Below the pieces are notes generated by a model that was not told where the DNA came from, did not search any database, and was given only the letters and a program-made list of their open reading frames with translations. From positions 186,001 to 250,000 of the forward strand of contig NZ_KQ948856.1 of assembly GCF_001514215.1 (NCBI RefSeq): 64,000 bases of DNA, written 5' to 3'. The position numbers and the translations under genes were made by a program. This document shows positions 1 through 8,040 of this stretch, piece after piece (position 1 is the stretch's first letter; each line of letters opens with the position of its first letter). The stretch comes from Streptomyces bungoensis (GTDB taxonomy: Bacteria; Actinomycetota; Actinomycetes; Streptomycetales; Streptomycetaceae).

Positions 1-815
1 TCCTCCAGACGCCCCTGGAGCACCGCACGGGACAGCCCGGAGGACTCCTCCTCCGTCAGCCGGCGGAAACCGTCCTCGGTGATCACGGTGATGATCGGGT
101 AGATCCGGCGGGCGACATCGGGACCACCGGTCGCCGAGTCGTCGTCAGCCGCGTCGTACAGAGCCTGGACCACCAGGGTCGTGGCCTGCTCCTCGGTCAG
201 GTCGTCACGGAACAGCTTCTTCATCGCACCCCGCGCGAAGATCGAGCCCGAGCCCGTCGCCGCGAAGTGGTGCTCCTCGGAACGGCCGCCCGTCACGTCG
301 TACGAGAAGATCCGGCCCCGCTCCCGGTCCACGTCGTACCCCGCGAACAGGGGCACCACGGCCAGGCCCTGCATGGCCATGCCGAGGTTGGAGCGGATCA
401 TCGTCGACAGCCGGTTCGCCTTGCCCTCCAGCGACAGCTGCGCGCCCTCGACCTTCTCGAAGTGCTCCAGCTCCAGCTGGAAGAGCTTGACCATCTCCAC
501 GGCGAGACCGGCGGTGCCGGCGATGCCGACCGCGGAGTACTCGTCCGCCGGGAACACCTTCTCGATGTCCCGCTGCGCGATCACGTTGCCCATCGTCGCC
601 CGGCGGTCACCGGCGAGCACGACGCCCCCGGGGAAGGTGACCGCCACGATCGTCGTCCCGTGCGGCGCCTCGATCACCCCCTGCGTGGGCGGCAGCTGCC
701 GCTTGCCGGGCAGCAGCTCGGGCTGGTGCTCGGACAGGAAGTCCATGAAGGAGGAGGATCCTGGCGTCAGGAAGGCAGCTGGTAGACGCCCGGTGCTACG
801 AGGATTGGCTTCCAC
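1..815 (-). CDS. prcB: Proteasome beta subunit PrcB (partial, C-terminus outside window)
   Basis: Catalytic beta subunit of the 20S proteasome, which degrades pupylated proteins unfolded by the Arc ATPase. 271 codons are visible; only about ten C-terminal residues should be missing beyond base 1. I place the start at GTG 815 because it has an AAGGA ribosome site just upstream and gives the usual propeptide beginning VEANPRSTGRLPAAFLTPGS. The propeptide ends at His-Gly, and Thr54 (codon 656-654) in HGTTIVAVTF would be the mature N-terminal nucleophile. The first 49 nt overlap the end of the upstream endonuclease gene in another frame, which suggests translational coupling. prcA would be expected next, outside the window. 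Identification is by strong family resemblance. Confidence 0.96.
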   Translation of the reverse strand, partial: MEANPRSTGRLPAAFLTPGSSSFMDFLSEHQPELLPGKRQLPPTQGVIEAPHGTTIVAVTFPGGVVLAGDRRATMGNVIAQRDIEKVFPADEYSAVGIAGTAGLAVEMVKLFQLELEHFEKVEGAQLSLEGKANRLSTMIRSNLGMAMQGLAVVPLFAGYDVDRERGRIFSYDVTGGRSEEHHFAATGSGSIFARGAMKKLFRDDLTEEQATTLVVQALYDAADDDSATGGPDVARRIYPIITVITEDGFRRLTEEESSGLSRAVLQGRLE

Positions 816-1369
816 GCGTTTCCTTCCACATATGCAGCAGCCCGCCGTATGGCCTCGGGCTGATCCTTGAACTGCCCCAGCGCGGCATTGCAGCTGAAGC
901 ACAGTACGCCTCGGACCCTACCCGTGTTGTGGCAGTGATCCACATGTGCGGGCACGGCAGCCAGGCATGTACAACAGACGCCTCCTTGGGAGGCGATCAA
1001 CTCGTCGCGCTCGGCTTCGGTGATGCCGTACTGGCGCTTGAGGTGGTCCTGACGCCCGCGCTCGGCGCGGCATGCCTTGCAGCGGGTCGACAAGCCGTCG
1101 GAAGCCGTCGCATTGCGATGCCACTCACTGTGCGGCTTGACCTCGCCGCACGCCCGGCAGAGCTTGTGCCCGTCCGGGACGTCCGCCTTCTCGCGGACGG
1201 GTTTTCCGATTGCCTCCCGGCGCCGCCGGTAGTGTGCGGCGCTGTATTCCGCCACACACTCCCGGCAGTGCGCCTGGAGGCCATCGCGTCGATTCCTGCC
1301 CCTCGCGAACGCCTCCAGAGGCCGGTCCCGCTTGCACTTGGCGCAGCGCTTGCCCGATTCCTCAGCCAC
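767..1369 (-). CDS. Endonuclease VII-like HNH nuclease between pup and prcB
   Basis: A 200-residue protein. Two N-terminal zinc-ribbon-like blocks (C9xxC12...C35xxC38 and C71xxC74...C97xxC100) are followed by a recombination endonuclease VII signature at about 130-170: C132/C133, C135, then D144-H-C-H147, then RGVLC157xxC160-N161-xxLG. Such beta-beta-alpha metal nucleases cut branched or nicked DNA in phage T4; a role here is unknown. It lies between pup and prcB on the same strand and its last 49 nt overlap prcB out of frame, so it probably sits in the proteasome transcript. I recall a small gene at this spot in other Streptomyces but could not check. It may be a fixed homing-type or phage-derived nuclease. 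Confidence 0.88.
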   Translation of the reverse strand: MAEESGKRCAKCKRDRPLEAFARGRNRRDGLQAHCRECVAEYSAAHYRRRREAIGKPVREKADVPDGHKLCRACGEVKPHSEWHRNATASDGLSTRCKACRAERGRQDHLKRQYGITEAERDELIASQGGVCCTCLAAVPAHVDHCHNTGRVRGVLCFSCNAALGQFKDQPEAIRRAAAYVEGNAWKPILVAPGVYQLPS

Positions 1370-1418
1370 CCGAATCCCCCGCCGCCTTCACTTCGAAGGT
1401 CAAGCGACCGACAATCCT

Positions 1419-1637
1419 TTACTCGCCACCCTTTTGCACGAATGAGCGCACGAAATCCTCGGCATTTTCCTCGAGTACGTCATCGATCTCGTCCAGCACG
1501 GAGTCCACGTCGTCGCTCAGCTTCTCGTGCCGCTCCTTGAGGTCCTCCGAAGCCTGCGCCTCCTGCGTCTGCTCCTCGGCCTGTTCGGTCGAGTGCGTCG
1601 CCTTCGCCTGGCCGCCGCCGGTGTCCTTGGTTGCCAT
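1419..1637 (-). CDS. pup: Prokaryotic ubiquitin-like protein Pup
   Basis: The 72-residue protein modifier that PafA attaches to lysines of proteasome substrates. I chose ATG 1637 (MATKDTGGGQ) over in-frame starts upstream because it has a GGTGAGG site and gives the family length. The N-terminal half is Gln/Glu/Thr rich and disordered. The central helix region (about 30-58) that binds the Arc coiled coil is clear: SEDLKERHEKLSDDVDSVL. The C-terminus reads QKGGE with TAA following. The last residue is therefore Glu, so the ligatable form is encoded directly and needs no deamidation by Dop. It lies downstream of dop and upstream of the endonuclease and prcB. Confidence 0.97.
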   Translation of the reverse strand: MATKDTGGGQAKATHSTEQAEEQTQEAQASEDLKERHEKLSDDVDSVLDEIDDVLEENAEDFVRSFVQKGGE

Positions 1638-1774
1638 AACCCTCACCCCGCTCAGATCGCCCGACATGGTCGTCAGGTCGGCATTCCTGCCGATCGGTGA
1701 TGATCAGACCCTACAAGCCGGGTCCGACATCGGCCCCGCAGTTTCCGGAACGTGCGGCGGCCACCTCGATGATT

Positions 1775-1809
1775 CCCGGGCGGTGGGGTTTCCACCCTGC
1801 CCGCCCGGG
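1775..1809. terminator. GC-rich hairpin between dop and pup
   Basis: CCCGGGC (1775-1781) pairs with GCCCGGG (1803-1809), with an inner GTGG/CCAC pairing around a TTT loop. It lies 27 nt beyond the dop stop. It lacks a T-run, so it could attenuate transcription into pup or protect RNA ends instead of terminating. Confidence 0.45.
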
Positions 1810-1835
1810 GCGGTACGAGTACCCGCAATCCCTGC

Positions 1836-3347
1836 TCAGCCGCCCGACAGCACCCTGACCAGGTCTTCCGCGGTACGGCACCGGTCCAGCAGCTCCTTGA
1901 CGTGATTTCGCGTTCCGCGTAGCGGTTCCAGGGTTGGGACGCGCTGCAGCGAGTCCCGGCCCGGGAGGTCGAAGATGACCGAGTCCCAGCTGGCCGCGGC
2001 CACGTCGTCCGCGTACTGCTCCAGGCAGCGGCCGCGGAAGTAGGCGCGGGTGTCCTCCGGCGGCTTCGTACGGGCCCTGTCGACCTCGGACTCGTCCAGG
2101 AGGCGCTTCATGCGCCCGCGGGCCACCAGGCGGTTGTACAGGCCCTTCTCGGCGCGTACGTCGGCGTACTGGAGGTCGACGAGGTGGAGGCGGGCCGCGT
2201 CCCAGTCGAGGTCGTCGCGGCGGCGGTAGCCCTCCATGAGCTCGCGCTTGGCAACCCAGTCCAGCTCGCCGGCCAGGCTCATGGGGTCGTTCTCCAGCCG
2301 GGTGAGGGTGTCCTCCCAGCGGGCCAGGACGTCCTTGGTCTGCTCGTCGGCGTCCGCGCCGAACCGCTCCTCGACGTACTTGCGGGACAGCTCGTAGTAC
2401 TCCATCTGGAGCTGGACCGCGGTGAGGGTGCGGCCGCTGCGCAGGGTGATCAGGCGCTGGAGGCCGGGGTCGTGCGAGACCTGGTGGAGGGTGCGTACGG
2501 GCTGGTCGACGGCCAGGTCGACCGCGATGAAGCCGTCCTCGATCATGGACAGGACGAGCGCGGTCGTGCCCAGCTTGAGGTAGGTGGAGATCTCCGACAG
2601 GTTCGCGTCGCCGATGATCACGTGGAGGCGTCGGTACTTCTCCGCGTCGGCGTGGGGCTCGTCCCGGGTGTTGATGATGGGGCGCTTCAGCGTCGTCTCG
2701 AGGCCCACCTCGACCTCGAAGTAGTCGGCGCGCTGGCTGAGCTGGAAGCCGTGCTCGTGGCCGTCCTGGCCGATGCCGACGCGGCCGGCGCCGGTGACGA
2801 CCTGGCGGGAGACGAAGAAGGGGGTGAGGTGGCGCACGATGTCCGAGAAGGGGGTCTCCCGCTTCATCAGGTAGTTCTCGTGCGTGCCGTAGCTGGCGCC
2901 CTTGTTGTCGGTGTTGTTCTTGTAGAGGTGGATGGGCTGGGCGCCGGGGAGCTGGGCCGCCCGCTCGGCCGCTTCCGCCATGATCCGCTCGCCGGCCTTG
3001 TCCCAGAGGACGGCGTCGCGCGGGTTGGTGACCTCGGGGGCGCTGTACTCCGGGTGGGCGTGGTCGACGTAGAGCCGCGCACCGTTGGTGAGGATCACGT
3101 TGGCGAGGCCGATGTCCTCGTCGGTGAGCTGGCTGGAGTCGGCGGCCTCGCGGGCCAGGTCGAAGCCCCGTGCGTCCCGTAGCGGGTTCTCCTCCTCGAA
3201 GTCCCAGCGGGCCCGGCGGGCCCGGTGCATCGCCGCCGCGTAGGCGTTGACGATCTGGGACGAGGTGAGCATGGCATTGGCGTTGGGGTGGCCGGGGACG
3301 GAGATCCCGTACTCCGTCTCGATGCCCATTACTCGCCGTACGGTCAT
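1836..3347 (-). CDS. dop: Depupylase/deamidase Dop
   Basis: A 503-residue member of the carboxylate-amine ligase (glutamine synthetase-like) superfamily that removes Pup from substrates and, in many species, deamidates Pup. Family marks are GIETEYG at 8-14 with the metal-binding Glu10, the Dop-specific loop at about 51-80 and YVDHAHPEY at 93-101, where Asp95 is the expected catalytic aspartate. Since Pup here already ends in Glu, the depupylase activity is the likely essential one. It is separated from arc by a terminator, so dop-pup-endonuclease-prcB probably forms its own transcript. The 198-nt gap to pup holds a GC-rich hairpin. Confidence 0.97.
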   Translation of the reverse strand: MTVRRVMGIETEYGISVPGHPNANAMLTSSQIVNAYAAAMHRARRARWDFEEENPLRDARGFDLAREAADSSQLTDEDIGLANVILTNGARLYVDHAHPEYSAPEVTNPRDAVLWDKAGERIMAEAAERAAQLPGAQPIHLYKNNTDNKGASYGTHENYLMKRETPFSDIVRHLTPFFVSRQVVTGAGRVGIGQDGHEHGFQLSQRADYFEVEVGLETTLKRPIINTRDEPHADAEKYRRLHVIIGDANLSEISTYLKLGTTALVLSMIEDGFIAVDLAVDQPVRTLHQVSHDPGLQRLITLRSGRTLTAVQLQMEYYELSRKYVEERFGADADEQTKDVLARWEDTLTRLENDPMSLAGELDWVAKRELMEGYRRRDDLDWDAARLHLVDLQYADVRAEKGLYNRLVARGRMKRLLDESEVDRARTKPPEDTRAYFRGRCLEQYADDVAAASWDSVIFDLPGRDSLQRVPTLEPLRGTRNHVKELLDRCRTAEDLVRVLSGG

Positions 3348-3537
3348 GCGGCCCTCCTTGCCCGGCGGCGCCCTCGGTCGTGGGCGCCGCTCGCGTACCG
3401 CCGGTGGTGCGGTGCGTGTGCGGTGCCCGTCCCCGCACTGCGCGACTTGGCGGTAGGAAAGAGCCTAGAACGCCTTTGCGCTGGTGGGGAGATCATTTGC
3501 GTCATTGCCTGCTCCGGTCGTGGCCTGGAAAACAGTC

Positions 3538-3570
3538 GGCTGCGGGTACCCGCCGAGGGCACCCGCAGCC
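3538..3570 (-). terminator. Intrinsic terminator after arc
   Basis: Perfect 10-bp arms (3538-3547 and 3561-3570) sit just after the arc stop. On the minus strand the hairpin is followed by GACTGTTTTCC, a short U-tract. It separates arc from dop-pup. Confidence 0.75.
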
Positions 3571-3579
3571 GCCCTGCCG

Positions 3580-5346
3580 TTACAGGTACTGACCGGTATT
3601 CGCCACCGTGTCGATGGAGCGTCCGGTGTCGGCGCCCTGCTTTCCGGTGATGAGGGTGCGGATGTAGACGATCCGTTCGCCCTTCTTTCCGGAGATGCGG
3701 GCCCAGTCGTCGGGGTTGGTGGTGTTGGGCAGGTCCTCGTTCTCCTTGAACTCGTCCACGCAGGCCTGGAGGAGGTGGGAGACGCGGAGGCCCTTCTGGC
3801 TCTTCTCGAGGAAGTCCTTGATCGCCATCTTCTTGGCGCGTCCGACGATGTTCTCGATCATGGCGCCGGAGTTGAAGTCCTTGAAGTAGAGGACTTCCTT
3901 GTCGCCGTTGGCGTAGGTGACCTCCAGGAAGCGGTTCTCCTCGGATTCGGCGTACATGTGCTCGACCGCGGTCTGGATCATGCCCTGGACCGTGGTGCTC
4001 TTGTCGCCGCTGTGCTCGGCGAGATCGTCCGCGTGGAGCGGGAGACGCTCGGTGAGGTACTTGCCGAAGATGTCCTTGGCGGCCTCGGCGTCCGGGCGCT
4101 CGATCTTGATCTTCACGTCGAGGCGGCCGGGGCGCAGGATGGCGGGGTCGATCATGTCCTCGCGGTTGGAGGCGCCGATGACGACCACGTTCTGCAGGCC
4201 TTCGACGCCGTCGATCTCGGCGAGGAGCTGGGGGACGATGGTGTTCTCCACGTCCGAGCTGACGCCGGAGCCGCGGGTGCGGAAGAGGGACTCCATCTCG
4301 TCGAAGAAGACGATGACGGGGGTGCCCTCGCTGGCCTTCTCGCGGGCACGCTGGAAGACCAGGCGGATCTGCCGCTCGGTCTCGCCGACGTACTTGTTGA
4401 GCAGCTCGGGACCCTTGATGTTGAGGAAGAAGCTCTTGCCGGCGGCCTGGCCGGTGACCTCGGCGACCTTCTTGGCCAGGGAGTTGGCGACGGCCTTGGC
4501 GATGAGTGTCTTGCCGCATCCGGGGGGGCCGTAGAGCAGGACGCCCTTGGGCGGGCGGAGCTCGTGCTCCTTGAAGAGGTCGGGGTAGAGGTAGGGGAGC
4601 TCGACGGCGTCGCGGATGGCCTCGATCTGGTTGCCGAGGCCGCCGATCTGCTCGTAGCCGATGTCGGGGACCTCTTCGAGGACCAGTTCCTCGACCTCGC
4701 TCTTGGGGACGACCTCGTAGACGTACCCGGAGCGGGGTTCGAGCAGCAGGGCGTCGCCGGGGCGGATGGTGACGTCCAGCAGCGGCTCGGCGAGCCGTAC
4801 CACCCGTTCCTCGTCGGTGTGCCCCAGCACGAGGGCGCGTTCGCCGTCCTCGAGGATCTCCTTGAGGGTGACGATGTCGCCGACGCGCTCGTACTCCATG
4901 GCCTCGACCACGTTGAGCGCTTCGTTGAGCATGACTTCCTGGCCGCGCCTGAGGTCGTCGAGGTCGACGCTGGGGCTGACGTTCACGCGGAGCTTGCGGC
5001 CGCCGGTGAAGATGTCGGCGGTGCCGTCCTCGTTGGCCTGCAGGAAGACTCCGAAGCCGGCCGGCGGCTGGGCGAGCCGGTCGACCTCTTCCTTGAGGGC
5101 CACGATCTGGTCGCGGGCCTCGCGGAGGGTGTTGGCCAGGCGCTCGTTCTGGGCGGAGACGCCGGCCAGGTTGGTCTGCAGCTCGACGATCCGCTCCTCG
5201 AGAATCCTCGTGTGCCGCGGAGAGTCGGCGAGCTTGCGTCGCAGGACGGCGATCTCCTGCTCAAGGTAGGCGATCTGCCCGGCCGGGTCGTCGGACCCTC
5301 GTCCCGGGCGGATGCCGCGGTTCATGTCGTCGTCGTGGGCTGCCAC
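3580..5346 (-). CDS. arc: Proteasomal ATPase Arc/Mpa
   Basis: A 588-residue AAA ATPase ring that recognises Pup and feeds substrates to the 20S proteasome. In order it has an N-terminal coiled coil (about 22-92, Pup docking), tandem OB folds (about 95-235) and one AAA module with Walker A GPPGCGKT (Lys279) and Walker B FFDE (Asp349-Glu350). The C-terminus ends GQYL, the penultimate-Tyr tail that docks into the alpha ring. I prefer GTG 5346 because GGAGGAGGTGAG lies a few bases before it; an in-frame TTG at 5364 is less likely. A TTTCAA-N17-TAGGGT promoter lies upstream and a strong terminator follows. Confidence 0.97.
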   Translation of the reverse strand: MAAHDDDMNRGIRPGRGSDDPAGQIAYLEQEIAVLRRKLADSPRHTRILEERIVELQTNLAGVSAQNERLANTLREARDQIVALKEEVDRLAQPPAGFGVFLQANEDGTADIFTGGRKLRVNVSPSVDLDDLRRGQEVMLNEALNVVEAMEYERVGDIVTLKEILEDGERALVLGHTDEERVVRLAEPLLDVTIRPGDALLLEPRSGYVYEVVPKSEVEELVLEEVPDIGYEQIGGLGNQIEAIRDAVELPYLYPDLFKEHELRPPKGVLLYGPPGCGKTLIAKAVANSLAKKVAEVTGQAAGKSFFLNIKGPELLNKYVGETERQIRLVFQRAREKASEGTPVIVFFDEMESLFRTRGSGVSSDVENTIVPQLLAEIDGVEGLQNVVVIGASNREDMIDPAILRPGRLDVKIKIERPDAEAAKDIFGKYLTERLPLHADDLAEHSGDKSTTVQGMIQTAVEHMYAESEENRFLEVTYANGDKEVLYFKDFNSGAMIENIVGRAKKMAIKDFLEKSQKGLRVSHLLQACVDEFKENEDLPNTTNPDDWARISGKKGERIVYIRTLITGKQGADTGRSIDTVANTGQYL

Positions 5347-5384
5347 GGTCCTCACCTCCTCCAAGGGGAGCTGGACGCTTCCAG

Positions 5385-5413
5385 ACCCTACCTGGGTGGG
5401 TGACGATTGAAAC
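5385..5413 (-). promoter_or_regulatory. Candidate arc promoter
   Basis: On the minus strand TTTCAA (5413-5408) and TAGGGT (5390-5385) are 17 nt apart. They predict a start near 5378 and a leader of about 32 nt carrying the arc ribosome site. Confidence 0.5.
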
Positions 5414-5870
5414 CCCTAGATCACAGAGACTGTCAAGGTGTGTCGTCGGTCACCCGGTGCGCTCTCCCTCGTGCCGAGGGGATACCCACTCAACGTGATT
5501 CGGAAGCCGCTTGTTCCGGGTCGGGAACGGTCAAAACCCTTCAGGAGTGGCCGGAGTTGTCCGTTCCGGGGCGGTCGTCCGGTTGGTGGGCAGCGCTGTG
5601 AGCGCTCGCGCGCTCATCACGCAGAGCGACGGTTCAGGCGGTGGGCGTCACGCTCGGAGCGGCCTGAAGTGGTCGTCCCGGCGTCCGGGGCTCCCTTCCC
5701 CGGTCGCCCGGTCGTACCCGCGGGGGCGGGCGGGAAACCGCGTTTCGCCCGAACGTGGGGCAGGTGAGGGCGGAGGTAGGGTCGGGGGTGTCCAACAACC
5801 GCTGGAGCGGACCGGGCTGGCGTGCGCGCCGGGCGGGCCGTCCGGCGAACCGACGGCAGGAGAGGTGACC
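5414..5870. other. Intergenic region between arc and the ferredoxin gene
   Basis: No credible gene here: open frames lack Streptomyces codon bias and ribosome sites. A TAGGGT hexamer at 5777-5782 could be the -10 of the ferredoxin gene, about 80 nt before its start. I see no clear -35. Confidence 0.4.
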
Positions 5871-6167
5871 GTGCAGCAGGAGGCCCCGGGCGGCGAGGCG
5901 CTGGAGGTCTGGATCGACCAGGACCTGTGTACCGGCGACGGGATCTGCGCGCAGTACGCCCCTGAGGTGTTCGAGCTGGACATCGACGGGCTGGCGTATG
6001 TGAAGGGCGCGGACGACGAGCTGCTGCAGAACCGGGGGGCGACGGTGCCGGTGCCGTTGCCGCTGCTGGCTGATGTGGTGGACTCGGCGAAGGAGTGTCC
6101 CGGCGAGTGCATTCACGTGCGCCGGGCCGAAGACGGTGTCGAGGTGTACGGGCCGGACGCGGAGTAG
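5871..6167 (+). CDS. Single-cluster ferredoxin
   Basis: A 98-residue electron carrier. Cluster ligands are C20-T-G-D23-G-I-C26 and C76-P, with an extra Cys80. Asp23 stands where the second Cys of a full [4Fe-4S] motif would be. This arrangement is seen in [3Fe-4S] ferredoxins serving P450s and in [4Fe-4S] proteins with an Asp ligand. GTG 5871 lies 8 nt after AGGAG (5858-5862); the in-frame GTG 5865 is only 2 nt from it, so I prefer 5871. It stands alone next to arc with no obvious redox partner nearby. Confidence 0.9.
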   Translation: MQQEAPGGEALEVWIDQDLCTGDGICAQYAPEVFELDIDGLAYVKGADDELLQNRGATVPVPLPLLADVVDSAKECPGECIHVRRAEDGVEVYGPDAE

Positions 6168-6268
6168 GCCGGGGCCGGACGGGCCGGTCCGCGGGGTGCC
6201 GCGGGCCGCGGTGGCCGTCCGGCCGGGCACGCGCGGGTGGGCCCGGTGACCGGTGCGGTGCGGCCGGG

Positions 6269-6850
6269 TCAGACGCTGTGGGCCGTGGCGGTGGTGGAGC
6301 GGACGAACGCGGTGCCGTTCCACCGCCATGTGGTGGGGATCTTCAGGTCGGGGCAGCAACTGGGTACGTCGGCCGTGGAGTAGCCGAGCAGGGTGGCGGT
6401 GACGGTGCGCGCCCGGAGGGCGAAGTCGGTGACGGTGCGGCGGTCCTTGGGGTCGACGAGGGTGGCGACCACGCGGGGCTTGGGGTTGTCGGCGCCGCGG
6501 GTGAGGACGTAGACGCCGTCGGGCGGGGTGCCCATGGGCGCGTCGCAGTGCACGACGGCGACGGTTTCCGGCCTTCCGTCGCCGTCGAGGTCGCCGGTGG
6601 CCTTCTTGACGACGATCGCCTTGACGGGTCCGCAGTCCAGGGGGAAGGTCACGCCGGTGGTACTGGGCGGTGCCGCGGCGGCGGGGGCGGACTTGGCCTC
6701 GGTGCCGGGGGCCGCCTGGGCGGCCGTGGCCGAACCGGGCTGTGCCACGGAGGACAGGGCGATCACGCCGGCGACCGCGGTCGCGGTGGCGACCCAGTGG
6801 ATGGGCCGGGCGTGCGTGTGGGCGAGCTCCGGAACGGCGGATTGCTGCAC
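6269..6850 (-). CDS. Putative secreted protein with DxDGDG loop
   Basis: A protein of about 193 residues whose family I do not recognise. A hydrophobic segment (WVATATAVAGVIALSSVA) near residue 20 looks like a signal peptide or membrane anchor and is followed by an Ala/Pro-rich linker. The folded part contains GDLDGDGRPETVAVV, a calcium-loop-like motif as in FG-GAP/dockerin-type proteins, and several cysteines that could form disulfides outside the cell. I chose GTG 6850 because AGGAG lies 9 nt upstream; ATG 6895 is an alternative. It lies downstream of the trmI terminator and is probably monocistronic. Confidence 0.7.
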   Translation of the reverse strand: MQQSAVPELAHTHARPIHWVATATAVAGVIALSSVAQPGSATAAQAAPGTEAKSAPAAAAPPSTTGVTFPLDCGPVKAIVVKKATGDLDGDGRPETVAVVHCDAPMGTPPDGVYVLTRGADNPKPRVVATLVDPKDRRTVTDFALRARTVTATLLGYSTADVPSCCPDLKIPTTWRWNGTAFVRSTTATAHSV

Positions 6851-7020
6851 TAGGAGTGTCTCCTGTGAGGGCTGTGCCGGTGGGGTGGCCAGCATGGTGC
6901 CACACGTCACAGTGCGGGGGAACGGCGGGGTCGGTACGGATCGGCGTGGGCCCGCGCCCGGGGGCGGGTGGTGCGCCTTTCCGGTGCCGGCCGGCACCGG
7001 CCGGTGCCGGGTCAACGCGC

Positions 7021-7071
7021 GGGCGCCGTGGCCGAGTTCCCGGGTCGGGTGGGAACTCGGTCACGGCGCCC
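7021..7071 (-). terminator. Strong terminator hairpin after trmI
   Basis: 21-nt arms (7021-7041 and 7051-7071) are complementary with one G-U pair and a 9-nt loop. It lies 29 nt beyond the trmI stop. This is among the longest stems in the window. Confidence 0.8.
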
Positions 7072-7099
7072 GTGCGTTGTGGTGTCCGGTGGCGGGCTG

Positions 7100-8002
7100 T
7101 CAGCGGCCGGTGCCGCCGTCGGCGTTGGGGCCGGCGTAGTCCTCGCCGTAGGCGCCCTTGGCGGGGCGGCGGCGGCGCATGGGGGGCTCGACGCCGTCCG
7201 CCAGGCGGCGGGCGGTGAGGAGGAAACCGGTGTGGCCGATCATGCGGTGGTCGGGGCGGACGGCCAGGCCCTCGATGTGCCAGTTGCGGATCATGGTCTC
7301 CCAGGCGGTCGGCTCGTTGAAGCAGCCGATCTCCCGGATGGACTCCACGGTCCGGGCGAGCTGGGTGGTGGTGGCCACGTAGCAGCACAGGATGCCGCCG
7401 GGGACGAGGGCCTTGGAGACGGCCTCGAGGCATTCCCAGGGGGCGAGCATGTCGAGGATGACGCGGTCGACGTCGGTGTCGGACAGGTTGTCCTGGAGGT
7501 CGCCGACGGTGAGCTGCCAGGCGGGGTGGGGTCCGCCGAAGTAGCGTTCCACGTTCTGCCGGGCGATGTCGGCGAAGTCCTCGCGGCGCTCGTAGGAGTG
7601 CAGCATGCCCTGGTCGCCGATGGCGCGCAGCAGGAAGCTGCTGAGCGAGCCGGAGCCGACGCCGGCCTCGACGACGCGGGCGCCGGGGAAGATGTCGGCG
7701 AAGGCGAGGATCTGCCCCGCGTCCTTGGGGTAGACGACGGCTGCCCCGCGGGGCATGGACAGGACGTAGTCGGGGAGCAGGGGGCGCAGCGCGAGGTAGG
7801 CGACGTTGCCGGTGGTGCGGACAACGCTGCCCTCGGGAGCGCCGATCAGTTCGTCGTGCGGGAAGGAGCCCTTGTGGGTGTGGAAGTTCTTCCCGGCTTC
7901 GAGCGTGAACGTGTAGTGGCGGCCCTTGGGGTCGGTCAGCTGTACCTGGTCCCCGACCTTGAAGGGCCCGCGCCTGCGGGCGGCACCGGTCGGTTCGGAC
8001 AT
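7100..8002 (-). CDS. trmI: tRNA (adenine-58-N1)-methyltransferase TrmI
   Basis: 300 residues. It methylates N1 of A58 in the T-loop of tRNAs using S-adenosylmethionine and is usually a tetramer. An N-terminal beta domain (about 1-80) precedes a Rossmann methyltransferase fold with the SAM motif VVEAGVGSGSLS and the catalytic-loop motif DMLAPWE. The C-terminal tail is basic (MRRRRPAKG). A TAGGCT hexamer (minus strand, 8014-8009) ends 6 nt before ATG and no ribosome site is seen, so a leaderless transcript is likely. It lies 38 nt after the M50 protease gene. A trmI beside the proteasome locus is, from memory, also seen in mycobacteria. Confidence 0.94.
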   Translation of the reverse strand: MSEPTGAARRRGPFKVGDQVQLTDPKGRHYTFTLEAGKNFHTHKGSFPHDELIGAPEGSVVRTTGNVAYLALRPLLPDYVLSMPRGAAVVYPKDAGQILAFADIFPGARVVEAGVGSGSLSSFLLRAIGDQGMLHSYERREDFADIARQNVERYFGGPHPAWQLTVGDLQDNLSDTDVDRVILDMLAPWECLEAVSKALVPGGILCCYVATTTQLARTVESIREIGCFNEPTAWETMIRNWHIEGLAVRPDHRMIGHTGFLLTARRLADGVEPPMRRRRPAKGAYGEDYAGPNADGGTGR

Positions 8003-8040
8003 GTGACCAGCCTACCGGCAGCCGGGCGGGCCGCCGACCA

